In this document: positions 1-8,611 of the stretch, one piece after another
Position numbering within the stretch: position 1 is the first letter of the stretch
How the letters are laid out: each line of letters begins with the position of its first letter
Made by a program: the position numbers and the translations under genes
The notes under the pieces: generated by a model
What the model saw: the letters and a program-made list of their open reading frames with translations, nothing else
What the model was told of the DNA's origin: nothing
The model's database searches: none
Assembly (NCBI GenBank): GCA_039794245.1
Contig: JBDIVS010000002.1
Coordinates: forward strand, 62,001 to 126,000
Reading direction: 5' to 3'
Origin: DAITQM01 sp039794245
GTDB lineage: Bacteria > Pseudomonadota > Gammaproteobacteria > Xanthomonadales > Wenzhouxiangellaceae
Length of the DNA: 64,000 nucleotides

Positions 1-929
1 ATGCCGAAATCGAGGGCGATGAACGTCGGATCCTCGGGGTGGTCGGGGGCGACCAGCAGGTTGCCCGGATGCAGGTCGGCGTGAAACAGATTGTCGCGGA
101 AGACCTGGGTGTAGAGCAGCCTGACACCGCGCGATGCGAGTTTTTTGAGATCGAACCCGCGGCGCCGCAAATCATCGGGATCGCGCAACGGCAGGCCGAA
201 GACGCGCTCCATCGTCAGCACGCGATCCTTGCAGTATTCCCAATAGATCTCGGGAATGTAAATCTCGCCGCCGGGATTGAGATTGCGGCGCAACTGGCTG
301 GCGTTGGCCGCTTCGCGCTGCATGTCGAGTTCGCCATGCAGGACCTGGGCGAACTCGGCGACGATCGCCGCCGGCCGGATGCGCTCGCCCTCGTCCCAGT
401 AACGTTCGGCCAAGGCGGCTATGGCGGCAAGCAGGTCGAGGTCACGGTCGATCTTGCGCTCGATGCCCGGCCTTACGACCTTGACGACGACCTCGCGACC
501 GTTTTTGAGCCGCGCGGCATGGACCTGGGCGATCGACGCCGAGGCCAGAGGTTCGGGATCGAAGGCGGCGAACAATTCGCCGATCGGGGCGCCGAGTTCT
601 GCTTCGACGATGCGTTGCGCCTGGCTGCCGGGAAACGGCGGCACCTGGTCTTGCAGCAACGCCAGTTCGTCGGCGATATCGGCCGGCAACAGATCGCGGC
701 GGGTGGACAGCACTTGGCCGAACTTGACATGGATCGGCCCGAGTTCGATCAGCGCCCGGCGCAGGCGCTCGCCGCGCGGCATCGCCGCCGGACAGCGGCC
801 GGGCACCAGCCACAGCACCCAACCGAGCGCCCGTTTGAGATGCGTTGCCGAAAGTACGGCGTCCAGCCGGTAGCGGGCCAGGGTCAGGCTGAGCGCGGTG
901 AGCCTGAGCAGGCGGGTTGCGGTATTCAT
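1..929 (-). CDS. ubiB: UbiB, ABC1/ADCK-family atypical kinase (3' truncated by window edge)
   Basis: UbiB is a membrane-associated ABC1-family protein with ATPase activity, needed for ubiquinone synthesis in proteobacteria. The translated 309 codons show the family marks in order: the KxGQ motif (HVKFGQVLS), the Ala-rich loop replacing the P-loop (SASIAQVHAARL), the ExD motif (HGELDMQREA), the catalytic-loop region HADLHPGN, and ALDFG just before the window edge. The C-terminal part, normally with two membrane helices, lies outside the window. The ATG overlaps the ubiJ stop codon (ATGA), so the two are probably translationally coupled. Gene order ubiE-ubiJ-ubiB is the usual gammaproteobacterial one. 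The identification is secure. Confidence 0.95.
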   Translation of the reverse strand, partial: MNTATRLLRLTALSLTLARYRLDAVLSATHLKRALGWVLWLVPGRCPAAMPRGERLRRALIELGPIHVKFGQVLSTRRDLLPADIADELALLQDQVPPFPGSQAQRIVEAELGAPIGELFAAFDPEPLASASIAQVHAARLKNGREVVVKVVRPGIERKIDRDLDLLAAIAALAERYWDEGERIRPAAIVAEFAQVLHGELDMQREAANASQLRRNLNPGGEIYIPEIYWEYCKDRVLTMERVFGLPLRDPDDLRRRGFDLKKLASRGVRLLYTQVFRDNLFHADLHPGNLLVAPDHPEDPTFIALDFG

Positions 930-1597
930 TGCTGCCCAGGCCCGGCGGCGCGCCGCACCGCCGGGGATAGTCCGGCGACCGCGCAACGGGCGGCAAGCCG
1001 CGCGGCAAGTCGCGCCACATCGTCGCGCAGCCGGTCCACGTCGTTATAAAAGGCTTCCAACTCGCCGGCGGTGGGCAGCACGCGGGCTTCCTCGGTGAGG
1101 TATTCGGCTGCCATCGCCGCGCCATCGGCCGCCCGGAGCCGCGTCCCGGCCGCCAGGTCGCGCAGCGCCGTCGCCAGTTGATAGCCGGCGACATCGCCCA
1201 GGGCACGGCACAGGGCTTCTTCGAAGTCCGGGGCCAGTGCCGTAAACCACGCCTGCCAGGCCTGCGCCAGTTCGGCGTCGCCGCGCACCGTGACCTTGCC
1301 GGTCCGGGCGCCGGTGGCGAGGGCCAGACCGGCCAGTGCCGGGGCGCTGCCGCGGATCACCGCTGCCGACTCGCTGGCCGCGCGGCCGGCGGCGACACAC
1401 ACTCGATCTCGCTCCGCCGTGAAGACCAGAGCCAGTGCAAGTTCCGGCAATTCGGCGGCAAACCCGCCAGCGGGCAGCGCTGCCAGCCGGCGGCGCGCCG
1501 CTTCGTCGAAGCGTAACGCGCCGTTGATCGCGCCCTCGATGGTGCGCGCCAAAAGGCGCGGCAGCGGTGTGCGCCACGCCGGACTCAAGGCTTGCAA
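926..1597 (-). CDS. ubiJ: UbiJ, SCP2-domain ubiquinone biosynthesis accessory factor
   Basis: UbiJ is a lipid-binding SCP2-fold protein that scaffolds the soluble Ubi complex with UbiK. The 223-residue product has an N-terminal SCP2-like part (first ~130 residues, including a TGKVTVRGDAELAQAW segment) and a C-terminal helical part (AEYLTEEARVLPTAGELEAF) typical of the family. Assignment rests on this pattern plus its position between ubiE and ubiB. The start given is a TTG at 1597 overlapping ubiE by 13 bp. A second TTG at 1588 would make a tidy TTGA overlap with the ubiE stop and is equally possible; neither has a clear Shine-Dalgarno sequence. Confidence 0.88.
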   Translation of the reverse strand: MQALSPAWRTPLPRLLARTIEGAINGALRFDEAARRRLAALPAGGFAAELPELALALVFTAERDRVCVAAGRAASESAAVIRGSAPALAGLALATGARTGKVTVRGDAELAQAWQAWFTALAPDFEEALCRALGDVAGYQLATALRDLAAGTRLRAADGAAMAAEYLTEEARVLPTAGELEAFYNDVDRLRDDVARLAARLAARCAVAGLSPAVRRAAGPGQQ

Positions 1598-2331
1598 CCC
1601 CGGTGGATCGCGACGATACCGGCGTGCAAATTGCGCCAGCCGGTGTCGACAAAACCGGCGGCCTCGAGCATCGCGGCCAACTCCGGCTGCGGCGGGTGGC
1701 GGCGGATGCTCTCGGCAAGGTAGCGGTAACTGGCTGCGTCGCCCGCGACCCGGGCACCGAGCCAGGGCAGCACGCGAAACGAATGCAGGTCGTAAAGCCG
1801 GCTGAACAACCCTTCGTGGACACGCGAGAATTCGAGAATCAACGCCTGCCCGCCGGGGCGCAGCACACGCTGCATCTCGCTTAGCGCCTTTGGCTGATCG
1901 GTGACATTGCGCAGCCCGAAAGCGATGGTCACCGCGTCGAAACGGTTTTCGGGGAAAGGCAGGCGCTCGGCATCGACGATCAGATATTCGACGTGCCCGG
2001 CAAGCCCGAGATTATCCAACCGCCGCCGCCCGACCTCGACCATCCGGGCATTGATATCGGCGAGATACACCTTGCCCGCTGCCCCGACCCGGCGGGCGAC
2101 AAGGCGGGCGATGTCGCCGGTACCTCCGGCCAGGTCGAGTACCGCAGCTCCGGGCCGGATGCCGGAAGTGGCGATGAACTCCCGCTTCCATAAACGGTGC
2201 AGACCACCCGACATCAGATCGTTCATCAGGTCGTAACGGCCGGCGACCGAATCGAACACCCCGCGGACGAGCCGTTTTTTTTCATCGCGGCCGACGGTGC
2301 GGTAACCGAAATGGGTTGTTTCCTGAGTCAC
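1585..2331 (-). CDS. ubiE: UbiE, demethylmenaquinone/2-methoxy-6-polyprenyl-1,4-benzoquinol C-methylase
   Basis: UbiE is the SAM-dependent C-methyltransferase of ubiquinone (and menaquinone) synthesis. The product shows the family N-terminus THFGYRTV, then VFDSVAGRYDLMNDLMSGG, the SAM-binding motif LDLAGGTGD, and the C-terminal motif AFGLRNVTD. I place the start at a GTG (2331), giving 248 residues, close to the E. coli protein. It is preceded by a good ribosome site (CGAGGC), and homology begins there. The longer reading from a TTG at 2382 adds an unusual Pro-rich stretch. First gene of the ubiE-ubiJ-ubiB unit. Confidence 0.95.
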   Translation of the reverse strand: MTQETTHFGYRTVGRDEKKRLVRGVFDSVAGRYDLMNDLMSGGLHRLWKREFIATSGIRPGAAVLDLAGGTGDIARLVARRVGAAGKVYLADINARMVEVGRRRLDNLGLAGHVEYLIVDAERLPFPENRFDAVTIAFGLRNVTDQPKALSEMQRVLRPGGQALILEFSRVHEGLFSRLYDLHSFRVLPWLGARVAGDAASYRYLAESIRRHPPQPELAAMLEAAGFVDTGWRNLHAGIVAIHRGCKP

Positions 2332-2420
2332 GAATGCCTCGTTCGAAGCCGGCACCGCGGGCGCGGGCGGCGGGATATACAAGAATAACCGATTGCGCTA
2401 CGCAGAAATCGTGGATGAAC

Positions 2421-2560
2421 CCCAACTGTTGGGTATCGGCGCGCCATCCTGGCGCGCACCCCTGCGCTGTCGTTTGCGGCGCGTCCACATTCGCTCCAAG
2501 CGAATTTGTCCCGCTGCAGCCTTGCCCTCAACCTCCCTCGGGGGCGGGAATGACAAGAAG
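2421..2560 (+). repeat. Dispersed intergenic repeat, copy 1
   Basis: The 311-bp gap between ubiE and hslU holds no gene. It carries a sequence that recurs at 49143-49247. Shared blocks are TCCTGGCGCGCACCCCTGC (19 bases identical), a GCGGCGCGTCCA block, a small hairpin around an ATTCG...CGAAT core, and a closing GGAATGACA. The left part (2421-2436) also carries the CAACTGTTGGGTAT motif found near 56.2 kb. Strand is arbitrary. Confidence 0.7.
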
Positions 2561-2608
2561 AAAAGGAACCAAATTCATCCCCCACGAGCACGGTAAGGTA
2601 ACCTTGGC

Positions 2609-2634
2609 AGTTTCTAGTTTCTAGTTTCTAGTTT
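2609..2634. repeat. 7-bp tandem repeat just downstream of hslU
   Basis: Three consecutive copies of TTTCTAG, framed by CTTGGC and GGCCAAG, so the tract sits in the loop of a possible weak hairpin. It lies about 10 bp after the hslU stop on the minus strand. It could be a simple slippage tract or part of a 3' end; no U-tract typical of an intrinsic terminator is present. Confidence 0.6.
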
Positions 2635-2642
2635 GGCCAAGC

Positions 2643-3953
2643 TTACAGAATATAGCGGCTGAGATCCTGATCGGCGACGATGTCGCCGAGCTGGCGATCG
2701 ACATAGGCGGCGTCGATGACCAGCTCGGGCGACGGCTGATCGGGTGCCTGGAAGGACAACTCGTCGAGCAGGCGCTCGAGCACGGTGTGCAGGCGGCGGG
2801 CGCCGATGTTCTCGGTCCGTTCATTCACTTCCCAGGCGATCTCGGCGAGGCGCCGGATGGCATCCGGGGCGAATTGCAGCCGCAGGTTTTCGGTGGCGAG
2901 CAGGGCGCTGTATTGTTCGCACAGCGCCGCTTCGGGCTCGGTCAGGATCTTCTCGAAATCGTCGATCGTCAGCGACTCCAGCTCCACCCGGATCGGCAGC
3001 CGGCCCTGCAGTTCGGGAATCAGGTCCGACGGTTTTGACACGTGGAAGGCGCCGGAGGCGATGAACAGGATATGGTCGGTGCGTACCGGGCCGTGGCGGG
3101 TACTGACCGTACTGCCCTCGACGAGCGGCAACAGATCGCGCTGCACCCCTTCGCGCGATACATCGGCCCCGCTGTATTCGCCGCGCTTGGCGACCTTGTC
3201 GATCTCGTCGATGAAGACGATGCCGGTCTCCTCGACGGCGGCCAGCGCCTGTTGTTTGACTTCCTCCTCGTTGATCAGCCGCCCGGCTTCCTCCTCGGTC
3301 GCCAGGCGCAGCGCTTCGCGGATTTTCAGCCGCCGCCTCTGATGCCGCTCGCCGGCCATCTGGCGGAACATCTTCTGCAACTGCGAGGTCATCTCCTCCA
3401 TGCCGGGCGGCGCCATGATCTCGACACCGACCTGGGTCGCGATATCGATTTCGACTTCCCGCTCGTCAAGCTCGCCGGCGAGGAGTTTACGCCTGAGCTT
3501 GGCGCGCGACGCCTCCGTGCTGCCGTCGCCATCGCCGACCGGCGGCAACAGCGCCGCGAGCACGCGCTCGACGGCCGCGTCCTGGGCCCGCGGCTCGACG
3601 GCTTGCACCGCCTGTTCGCGGACCATTTTCATGCCCACTTCCATCAGATCCCGGATGATCGCCTCGACGTCTTTGCCGACGTAGCCGACCTCGGTAAAGC
3701 GCGTCGCCTCGACCTTGATGAACGGCGCGTTGGCGAGCGCCGCCAGCCTTCTGGCGATCTCGGTCTTGCCAACCCCGGTCGGCCCGATCATCAAGATGTT
3801 CTTGGGCGTGATCTCCGAGCGCAGCGGCTCGGCGATCTGCTGTCGCCGCCAGCGGTTGCGCAGGGCGATCGCCACGGCCCGTTTGGCGGCTTTCTGGCCG
3901 ATGATATGGCGGTCCAGTTCCTGGACGATCTCACGGGGAGTCATTTGGGACAT
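2643..3953 (-). CDS. hslU: HslU, ATPase subunit of the HslVU protease
   Basis: HslU is the AAA+ unfoldase that feeds substrates to the HslV peptidase. The 436-residue product has the family N-terminus (MTPREIVQELDRHIIGQ), Walker A GPTGVGKTEIARRLA, the intermediate I-domain, Walker B VFIDEIDK, and the conserved C-terminal tail DLSRYIL, which docks into HslV. Length matches the family. It follows hslV after a 4-bp gap, so the two are co-transcribed. The likely promoter lies upstream of hslV. Confidence 0.98.
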   Translation of the reverse strand: MSQMTPREIVQELDRHIIGQKAAKRAVAIALRNRWRRQQIAEPLRSEITPKNILMIGPTGVGKTEIARRLAALANAPFIKVEATRFTEVGYVGKDVEAIIRDLMEVGMKMVREQAVQAVEPRAQDAAVERVLAALLPPVGDGDGSTEASRAKLRRKLLAGELDEREVEIDIATQVGVEIMAPPGMEEMTSQLQKMFRQMAGERHQRRRLKIREALRLATEEEAGRLINEEEVKQQALAAVEETGIVFIDEIDKVAKRGEYSGADVSREGVQRDLLPLVEGSTVSTRHGPVRTDHILFIASGAFHVSKPSDLIPELQGRLPIRVELESLTIDDFEKILTEPEAALCEQYSALLATENLRLQFAPDAIRRLAEIAWEVNERTENIGARRLHTVLERLLDELSFQAPDQPSPELVIDAAYVDRQLGDIVADQDLSRYIL

Positions 3954-3957
3954 GGGG

Positions 3958-4500
3958 TCAAGCCGGCGTGAGGGTTTCGATGGTCAATTGGTGATTGGTA
4001 TAGATGCAGATATCGGCGGCGATGTTCAGCGCCTCGCGGACGATGACTTCCGGCTCCAGGGCGGTATGGTTCAACAACGCGCTCGCCGCGGCGCGGGCGT
4101 AATCGCCACCGGAACCGATCGCCACCAGGCCGTGCTCCGGTTCGAGCACATCGCCGGTGCCGCTCAGGATCAGGGTCGTTTCACAGTCGGCGACGACGAG
4201 CATCGCTTCGAGGCGGCGCAGGATGCGGTCGGTGCGCCAATCCTTGGCCAGTTCGACCGCGGCGCGCAGCAGGTGTCCGGAATGCTTTTCGAGCTTGCCT
4301 TCGAAGCGCTCGAACAGCGTGAAGGCATCGGCCGTGGCGCCGGCGAAGCCGGCCAGCACCCGATCCTTGTACAGGCGGCGCACCTTGCGGGCGTTGGCCT
4401 TGATCACCGAAGTGCCGAGCGTCACCTGGCCGTCGCCGCCCATTGCCACTGCGTCGCCGCGGCGAACCGCTACGATCGTCGTCCCGTGAAAACCGGTCAT
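3958..4500 (-). CDS. hslV: HslV, proteasome-like threonine peptidase
   Basis: HslV is the N-terminal-nucleophile peptidase of the HslVU complex. The product begins MTGFHGTTIVAVRRG. The catalytic Thr is the first T after Gly6, so this protein would need removal of a short six-residue propeptide, as in several known HslV proteins, rather than just the initiator Met. Family motifs GGDGQVTLG and IGSGGDYA are intact. Length is 180 residues. It lies directly upstream of hslU. Confidence 0.97.
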   Translation of the reverse strand: MTGFHGTTIVAVRRGDAVAMGGDGQVTLGTSVIKANARKVRRLYKDRVLAGFAGATADAFTLFERFEGKLEKHSGHLLRAAVELAKDWRTDRILRRLEAMLVVADCETTLILSGTGDVLEPEHGLVAIGSGGDYARAAASALLNHTALEPEVIVREALNIAADICIYTNHQLTIETLTPA

Positions 4501-4528
4501 CTCCGTTCCCGAGGCGGGTGAACCGTAT

Positions 4529-4557
4529 AACTGGGGGCCGGCGGCAATGCTTGCAAG
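4529..4557 (-). promoter_or_regulatory. Candidate sigma-32 (heat-shock) promoter of hslVU
   Basis: Read on the minus strand, CTTGCAA (4557-4551) is followed after 14 bases by CCCCAGTT (4536-4529). This resembles the sigma-32 pattern CTTGAAA / CCCCATnT with normal spacing. It ends about 29 bp before the hslV start. HslVU is heat-shock controlled in E. coli, which fits. Prediction by eye only. Confidence 0.5.
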
Positions 4558-4580
4558 GCAGGGGGCAGCGATGACCCGGA

Positions 4581-5495
4581 TTATTCGCGCCGGCGCCGGG
4601 CGCGCGGGTGGGCCTGGTCGTAAACCTTGACCAGGTGCTGAAAATCGAGATGGGTGTAAATCTGTGTCGTCGCCAGACTGGTGTGGCCGAGAAATTCCTG
4701 CACGGCACGCAGATCGCCGCTCGATTCGAGCAGATGGCTGGCGGCGCTATGCCGCAGAAGGTGCGGGTGGATCCGTCGATCCAGGCCCAGCACCCGGCCC
4801 CAGTGGGCCAGGCGCAACTGGATGGCGCGGCCGCCGAGCGGCCGGCCATGACGGCCGACGAACACCGCCCCGACGCCGGCACCGGCAAGTTGTTCGTGGT
4901 CGGCACGCCAGGCGTCGAGCGCGGCAAGGGCGTGGCGGCCGACCGGCACGATCCTCGTCTTCTGCCCCTTGCCGAGGATCCGAACGAGCGCGTTGTCGCG
5001 ATCGATATCGCACCATTGCAAGCCGGCCAGTTCGGCCAGCCTGAGCGCCGAGGAATAAAACAGTTCGACCATCGCCCGATCGCGGCGCGCCAATGGACTA
5101 TGCCCGGGAATGGCCATCAGGCGGCCGGCCTCGTCGGTATCGAGCGTCCCAGGCAGGCGGCGCGGGGCGCGCGGGGCGCGCAATTGCGCCGCCGGGTTGG
5201 CCACGATCAGGCCGCGTTTTTGCAGGTGCTGATAAAAACCACGGACCGCGGACAGCCAGCGTTGCAGTGAACGGCCGCCGAGCCCGGCACGGTGCAGTCC
5301 GGCCAGCACCCGGCGCAGGTCCTGGGTGCCGGCGGCAGCCGGCTCGGCGATCCCCGCCGCAGCCAGGTGAGTCAACAAGCGCTCGATATCCCGGCGGTAG
5401 GCAACGAGCGTCCGCGGCGACAGGCGGCGGCTGTGGGCGAGCGAGGCCAGCCAGTCATCGAGATCAGTTCGGGGGGGGTCGTGGGGAGTGATCAC
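4581..5495 (-). CDS. xerC: XerC, tyrosine site-specific recombinase
   Basis: XerC acts with XerD to resolve chromosome dimers at dif. The 304-residue product has the SAM-like N-terminal DNA-binding domain (SPRTLVAYRRDIERLL) and the catalytic domain. Catalytic residues are visible: Arg in SALRLAEL, Lys in GKGQKTR, HLLRH, His in LGHTSL and Tyr in TQIYTHLD. The start is GTG. It follows the DUF484 gene after 9 bp, the conserved dapF-DUF484-xerC order. I call XerC rather than XerD from this context. Confidence 0.95.
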   Translation of the reverse strand: MITPHDPPRTDLDDWLASLAHSRRLSPRTLVAYRRDIERLLTHLAAAGIAEPAAAGTQDLRRVLAGLHRAGLGGRSLQRWLSAVRGFYQHLQKRGLIVANPAAQLRAPRAPRRLPGTLDTDEAGRLMAIPGHSPLARRDRAMVELFYSSALRLAELAGLQWCDIDRDNALVRILGKGQKTRIVPVGRHALAALDAWRADHEQLAGAGVGAVFVGRHGRPLGGRAIQLRLAHWGRVLGLDRRIHPHLLRHSAASHLLESSGDLRAVQEFLGHTSLATTQIYTHLDFQHLVKVYDQAHPRARRRRE

Positions 5496-5504
5496 GCCCG
5501 CTCA

Positions 5505-6218
5505 TCACCCGGCGGCAGTCCCCGTGGCAGGGGCGAGCGGTAGGCGGCGGGCCAGTGTCAGGCCCAGGAGTTTGAGCAGCAGGGTATCGGCCTCGGGCGT
5601 GAAACGCGCCGGATCGCGGCTGCCGAGGGCCAGCAGGCCGCCGTGCGGCAACGGGGCCAGCGCCGCCGAGGCGATTTCTGCAGCGCCGAACAGCGCCTGG
5701 CGCTTGGCCGCGGTCAGGCGGCCGCAATGCGGCCGGGGCGCGGCGAGCAAAGCGTCGAGCAGCGGCTCGCCGCCCGGCCGTTTGAGCCGCGGATGCTGCA
5801 CGCCACCGAGCGTCTCGTTGCCGGCCAACACACACCAGGCATCGATCGCGAAATCGGCGCACAGCGCGCCATCGAGCTTGTCGAGCAACTCAAGGCCGGC
5901 GCAACTGCCCAGATCGAGGTGCACCTGGTGCAGGCGCAGCAGCAGGGATTCATTGGCGCGGGCGATGTCGATCAGGTTTTTGAGCCGCGCCTCCAACTCG
6001 CCGAGGCGTTTTCTCGCCCGCCGCAACTGATATTCGACGAGCGACACGGCGGCGGCCTCGCCGCCCGGCGGCTCGAGGTGGTCGAGCAGTTCCGGATGGC
6101 GGCGCAGAAGGTCCGGATGGTCGTGCAGGAATTCAATGACCTGGCGTTCCCGGTCATCGGGCTCAGCGACCGGTCGTTCAGCGGAAGCATTGCTCACAAA
6201 GTTCACCTTGAAAGACAT
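5505..6218 (-). CDS. DUF484 family protein
   Basis: Protein of the DUF484 family (GAF-like fold), regularly encoded between dapF and xerC in gammaproteobacteria; its function is not established. Visible marks are the N-terminal helical motif VIEFLHDHPDLLRRHPELLDHL, a coiled region rich in Arg/Leu, and a C-terminal GAF-like half (LAPLPHGGLLALGSRDPARF). The reading from ATG 6218 overlaps dapF by 41 bp. A GTG at 6197 preceded by AAGG at normal spacing is a plausible alternative start and would shorten the overlap to 20 bp. Confidence 0.88.
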   Translation of the reverse strand: MSFKVNFVSNASAERPVAEPDDRERQVIEFLHDHPDLLRRHPELLDHLEPPGGEAAAVSLVEYQLRRARKRLGELEARLKNLIDIARANESLLLRLHQVHLDLGSCAGLELLDKLDGALCADFAIDAWCVLAGNETLGGVQHPRLKRPGGEPLLDALLAAPRPHCGRLTAAKRQALFGAAEIASAALAPLPHGGLLALGSRDPARFTPEADTLLLKLLGLTLARRLPLAPATGTAAG

Positions 6219-6984
6219 ATGCCGCAGGGCCGCGCTGCACCAGCGTTAGCCCATCTACGCTCCAATCTATCACAAGCGCGCCACCGGGTTGCTGCACGGT
6301 CCACGGCCCAAGATGCGCCGTTTGCGCCCGGGCGGCGGCGGCCGCCGCTGCTGCGCCGCTGCCGCAGGCCCGGGTCGGCCCGCTGCCGCGTTCAAACACC
6401 GCAAGTTCCATCTCACCGCTGCCGGTCAGGTGGGCGAATCCGGCATTGACACCATCAGGAAACGAAGGATGAACCGAAACGGCGCGGCCGAAGCGGGCAC
6501 GCGCTTCCCGCGGCTCGTGGCCGAAGGCGATGGCGTGCGGGTTGCCGGCATCGACCAGCCAGACCGCAAAACGCCTGCCCGCCACCTCGATCTCGCGCGC
6601 TTTGGGCTCGACCAGGCGCGGCGGCGGGATCGACAGCTCGATGCTCGCGCCGTGCACCCGGGCGCCGACCACACAGCCGGCGGGTGCCGCGATCCGCCAT
6701 TCGGGCCGCCCGGGCGTGGTATCGGCCAGATAGCGCGCGATACAGCGCATGCCGTTCAGGCACTGTTCGGCGACGCTGCCGTCGAGGTTGTAGATGCGGC
6801 AGCCAACATCGGCTTCACCACTGCCGGCCGCGTCGAGAATCAGCAATTGGTCGAAACCGACACCTTCGTGGCGATCGGCGAGTGCCGCGATCGTTGCAGC
6901 ATCGGGCGTCCACGGTTGCCGGCGGGCATCGACCAGCATGAAATCGTTGCCCAGGCCGTGCAGTTTGTGAAAGCTGAGCGTCAC
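6178..6984 (-). CDS. dapF: DapF, diaminopimelate epimerase
   Basis: DapF interconverts LL- and meso-diaminopimelate, supplying lysine and peptidoglycan. The 268-residue product has the signature N-terminus HKLHGLGNDFMLVDAR and both catalytic cysteines: Cys75 in AEQCLNGMRC and Cys207 in TRACGSGA. The residue after the first catalytic Cys is Leu76, where the family normally has Gly (CGNG). The GNPHAI motif is intact. The gene overlaps the upstream methyltransferase gene by 4 bp and the downstream DUF484 gene. Confidence 0.95.
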   Translation of the reverse strand: MTLSFHKLHGLGNDFMLVDARRQPWTPDAATIAALADRHEGVGFDQLLILDAAGSGEADVGCRIYNLDGSVAEQCLNGMRCIARYLADTTPGRPEWRIAAPAGCVVGARVHGASIELSIPPPRLVEPKAREIEVAGRRFAVWLVDAGNPHAIAFGHEPREARARFGRAVSVHPSFPDGVNAGFAHLTGSGEMELAVFERGSGPTRACGSGAAAAAAAARAQTAHLGPWTVQQPGGALVIDWSVDGLTLVQRGPAAYVFQGELCEQCFR

Positions 6985-7661
6985 GCCGGCCGTATCCCCT
7001 GCGCCAGCCAGTGCCGGTCGCTGACCCGGCGGACTTCGAGCCAGTCGATCCCGGCGGCGGCGAGCTGCGCTGCCACTTCGCCGGGCCGATAAGCGGCGAG
7101 CAGCGAATGATAGAAATCGTCACGCAGCACCGCCGGCGCATCGCCAGCATAATGCTCGACCAGTGCCTTGGCGGCGGCGATATCCGGCGGCCGTTCGAGA
7201 TCCATCACCTGCACCGCGGCCCCCGGCGCGGCGAGGTGCAGCACCGCCTGCCATAGCACCCCGGGCTCAGGCAGATGGTGCAACAGCGAGTTGCTGACCA
7301 CCGCCCCGGCCGCGCCGCGCGGCAGGCTGGGATCCGGCAGGTGACTGAGTCGGAATGTGATGCGCCCGGTGAGGGCAGCCGCATCCGGCTGACCGCGCAA
7401 GGCGTGCCCGGCCGCCGCCAGCATGTTGGGACCGGCATCGAGACCGACCATCTGCCAGCCGGGCAACTGCCGCGCCAAGCGCAGCGTGATATCGGCCGGC
7501 CCGCAGCCGAGATCATAGAGCACGCCTGGCACCGGCAAAGCCGGGCGCAGGGCGGCGAAATGCTCGGCAAACAGCGTGTTGGCTTCGGCAAAATCCGCCG
7601 CGGCATACGCCGCGGTCTGCGCCGGGGAATCCATCAACTCCGGTTCGGGCCGGCGGTCCAT
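6981..7661 (-). CDS. Class I SAM-dependent methyltransferase
   Basis: A Rossmann-fold methyltransferase of unknown substrate. Motif I is VLYDLGCGPADITLRLA, motif II MVGLDAGPNML, and the post-I region AGAVVSNSLLHHLPEP is intact. Its 226 residues are a free-standing catalytic domain with no extra modules. It sits between lptM and dapF with a 4-bp overlap to dapF, so it is co-transcribed with lysine-pathway genes, but that does not tell its substrate. Start at ATG 7661; a GTG directly before it is also possible. Confidence 0.85.
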   Translation of the reverse strand: MDRRPEPELMDSPAQTAAYAAADFAEANTLFAEHFAALRPALPVPGVLYDLGCGPADITLRLARQLPGWQMVGLDAGPNMLAAAGHALRGQPDAAALTGRITFRLSHLPDPSLPRGAAGAVVSNSLLHHLPEPGVLWQAVLHLAAPGAAVQVMDLERPPDIAAAKALVEHYAGDAPAVLRDDFYHSLLAAYRPGEVAAQLAAAGIDWLEVRRVSDRHWLAQGIRPA

Positions 7662-7664
7662 CAC

Positions 7665-7880
7665 TCAGCGGCGGCCGGGATGGGCAATGCTGCCGCCGTT
7701 ACCGTTTTCATCGCCGGTCTGGCCGTCGCTTTGCTCCCCGTCTTCATCCTGCGCCGGGGCGGTGGCCGGAGCCGGCGTGACTGGCACCGCCTCGGGCGGC
7801 GGCAGGAACAGCGGTCCTTTCTGGCCGCAGGCGGCGATCAGGCCGGCGGTCAGGGCAACGATGAGTGGAATGCGGCGCAT
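7665..7880 (-). CDS. lptM: LptM (YifL-type) small lipoprotein
   Basis: Small lipoprotein of the LptM/YifL family, which in E. coli helps LptD mature in the outer membrane. The 71-residue product has a signal sequence ending in a lipobox (LIAACGQKGPL). The CGQKGPLFLPPP block right after the lipidated Cys is the family signature, and an acidic Gly/Asn-rich tail follows. The start is ATG 7880. It heads the minus-strand unit that leads into the methyltransferase and dapF, its usual position in gammaproteobacteria. Confidence 0.88.
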   Translation of the reverse strand: MRRIPLIVALTAGLIAACGQKGPLFLPPPEAVPVTPAPATAPAQDEDGEQSDGQTGDENGNGGSIAHPGRR

Positions 7881-7906
7881 AAGTCGAAACCGGTAAACTG
7901 GCCAGG

Positions 7907-8611
7907 ATGAACCGCAACCATGATAACGCACCGGCGCTGGAGGTCATCGAACTGAAGACCGCCGACCGGCCGGCCTACGGCATCGTCTGGCTGCACGGGC
8001 TCGGCGCCGACGGCCATGATTTCGTGCCTCTCGCCCAGGCGATGCCGCGTCTGGCGGCACGCGGCGTACTCTACCGTTTCCCGCATGCCCCATACCGGCC
8101 GGTGACGATCAACAACGGCATGATCATGCGCGCCTGGTACGACATCACCGGCATGGAACTGAATCGCGGACACGACGGTGCCGGGATCGCCGCCTCGGTC
8201 AACGCAGTACGGGCCTTGATCGCCGGCGAGCAGACCTTGCCCGCCGCCCGGCTTTTCTTAGCCGGATTCTCGCAAGGGGGGGTGATTGCGCTGGCCACGG
8301 GCCTCGGGATCGAGACCCCGCCGGCCGGCATCGTGGCGTTGAGCTGCTACCTGCCCGGCGCCGGCCTGCCCGCCCCCTGGCCGCATCCCGCGGCGCGGCA
8401 AGTACCGGTCTTCATGGCCCACGGCCGGCACGATCCGCTGATCCCGCCGGCCCTGGGTGAAGCCTGCCGGCGGGCGCTGCAAGCGGCAGGGATCTCCGTC
8501 GATTGGCACACCTACCCGATGCAGCATCAAGTCTGCGCCGAGGAAATCGCCGATCTCGAGACCTGGTTGCTCGCCCGTGTCGCGCAAATTGACGGTGGAG
8601 AGGCAAAATGA
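7907..8611 (+). CDS. Carboxylesterase/acyl-protein thioesterase-like alpha/beta hydrolase
   Basis: An alpha/beta hydrolase of the phospholipase/carboxylesterase family (EstB / acyl-protein thioesterase type). The 234-residue product has IVWLHGLGADGHDF (oxyanion region), the nucleophile elbow GFSQGG, Asp in HGRHDPLIP and the catalytic His in PMQHQV, the full expected triad. It is cytoplasmic, with no signal peptide. Divergent from lptM with a 26-bp gap. Its stop codon overlaps the algZ start (ATGA), so it is probably co-transcribed with the two-component pair. Natural substrate unknown. Confidence 0.92.
   Translation: MNRNHDNAPALEVIELKTADRPAYGIVWLHGLGADGHDFVPLAQAMPRLAARGVLYRFPHAPYRPVTINNGMIMRAWYDITGMELNRGHDGAGIAASVNAVRALIAGEQTLPAARLFLAGFSQGGVIALATGLGIETPPAGIVALSCYLPGAGLPAPWPHPAARQVPVFMAHGRHDPLIPPALGEACRRALQAAGISVDWHTYPMQHQVCAEEIADLETWLLARVAQIDGGEAK

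Noticed and set aside
39..1884. Long plus-strand open frames opposite ubiB, ubiJ and ubiE
   Set aside because: High-GC antisense shadows of well-recognised minus-strand genes; the same holds for many other frames in the window.
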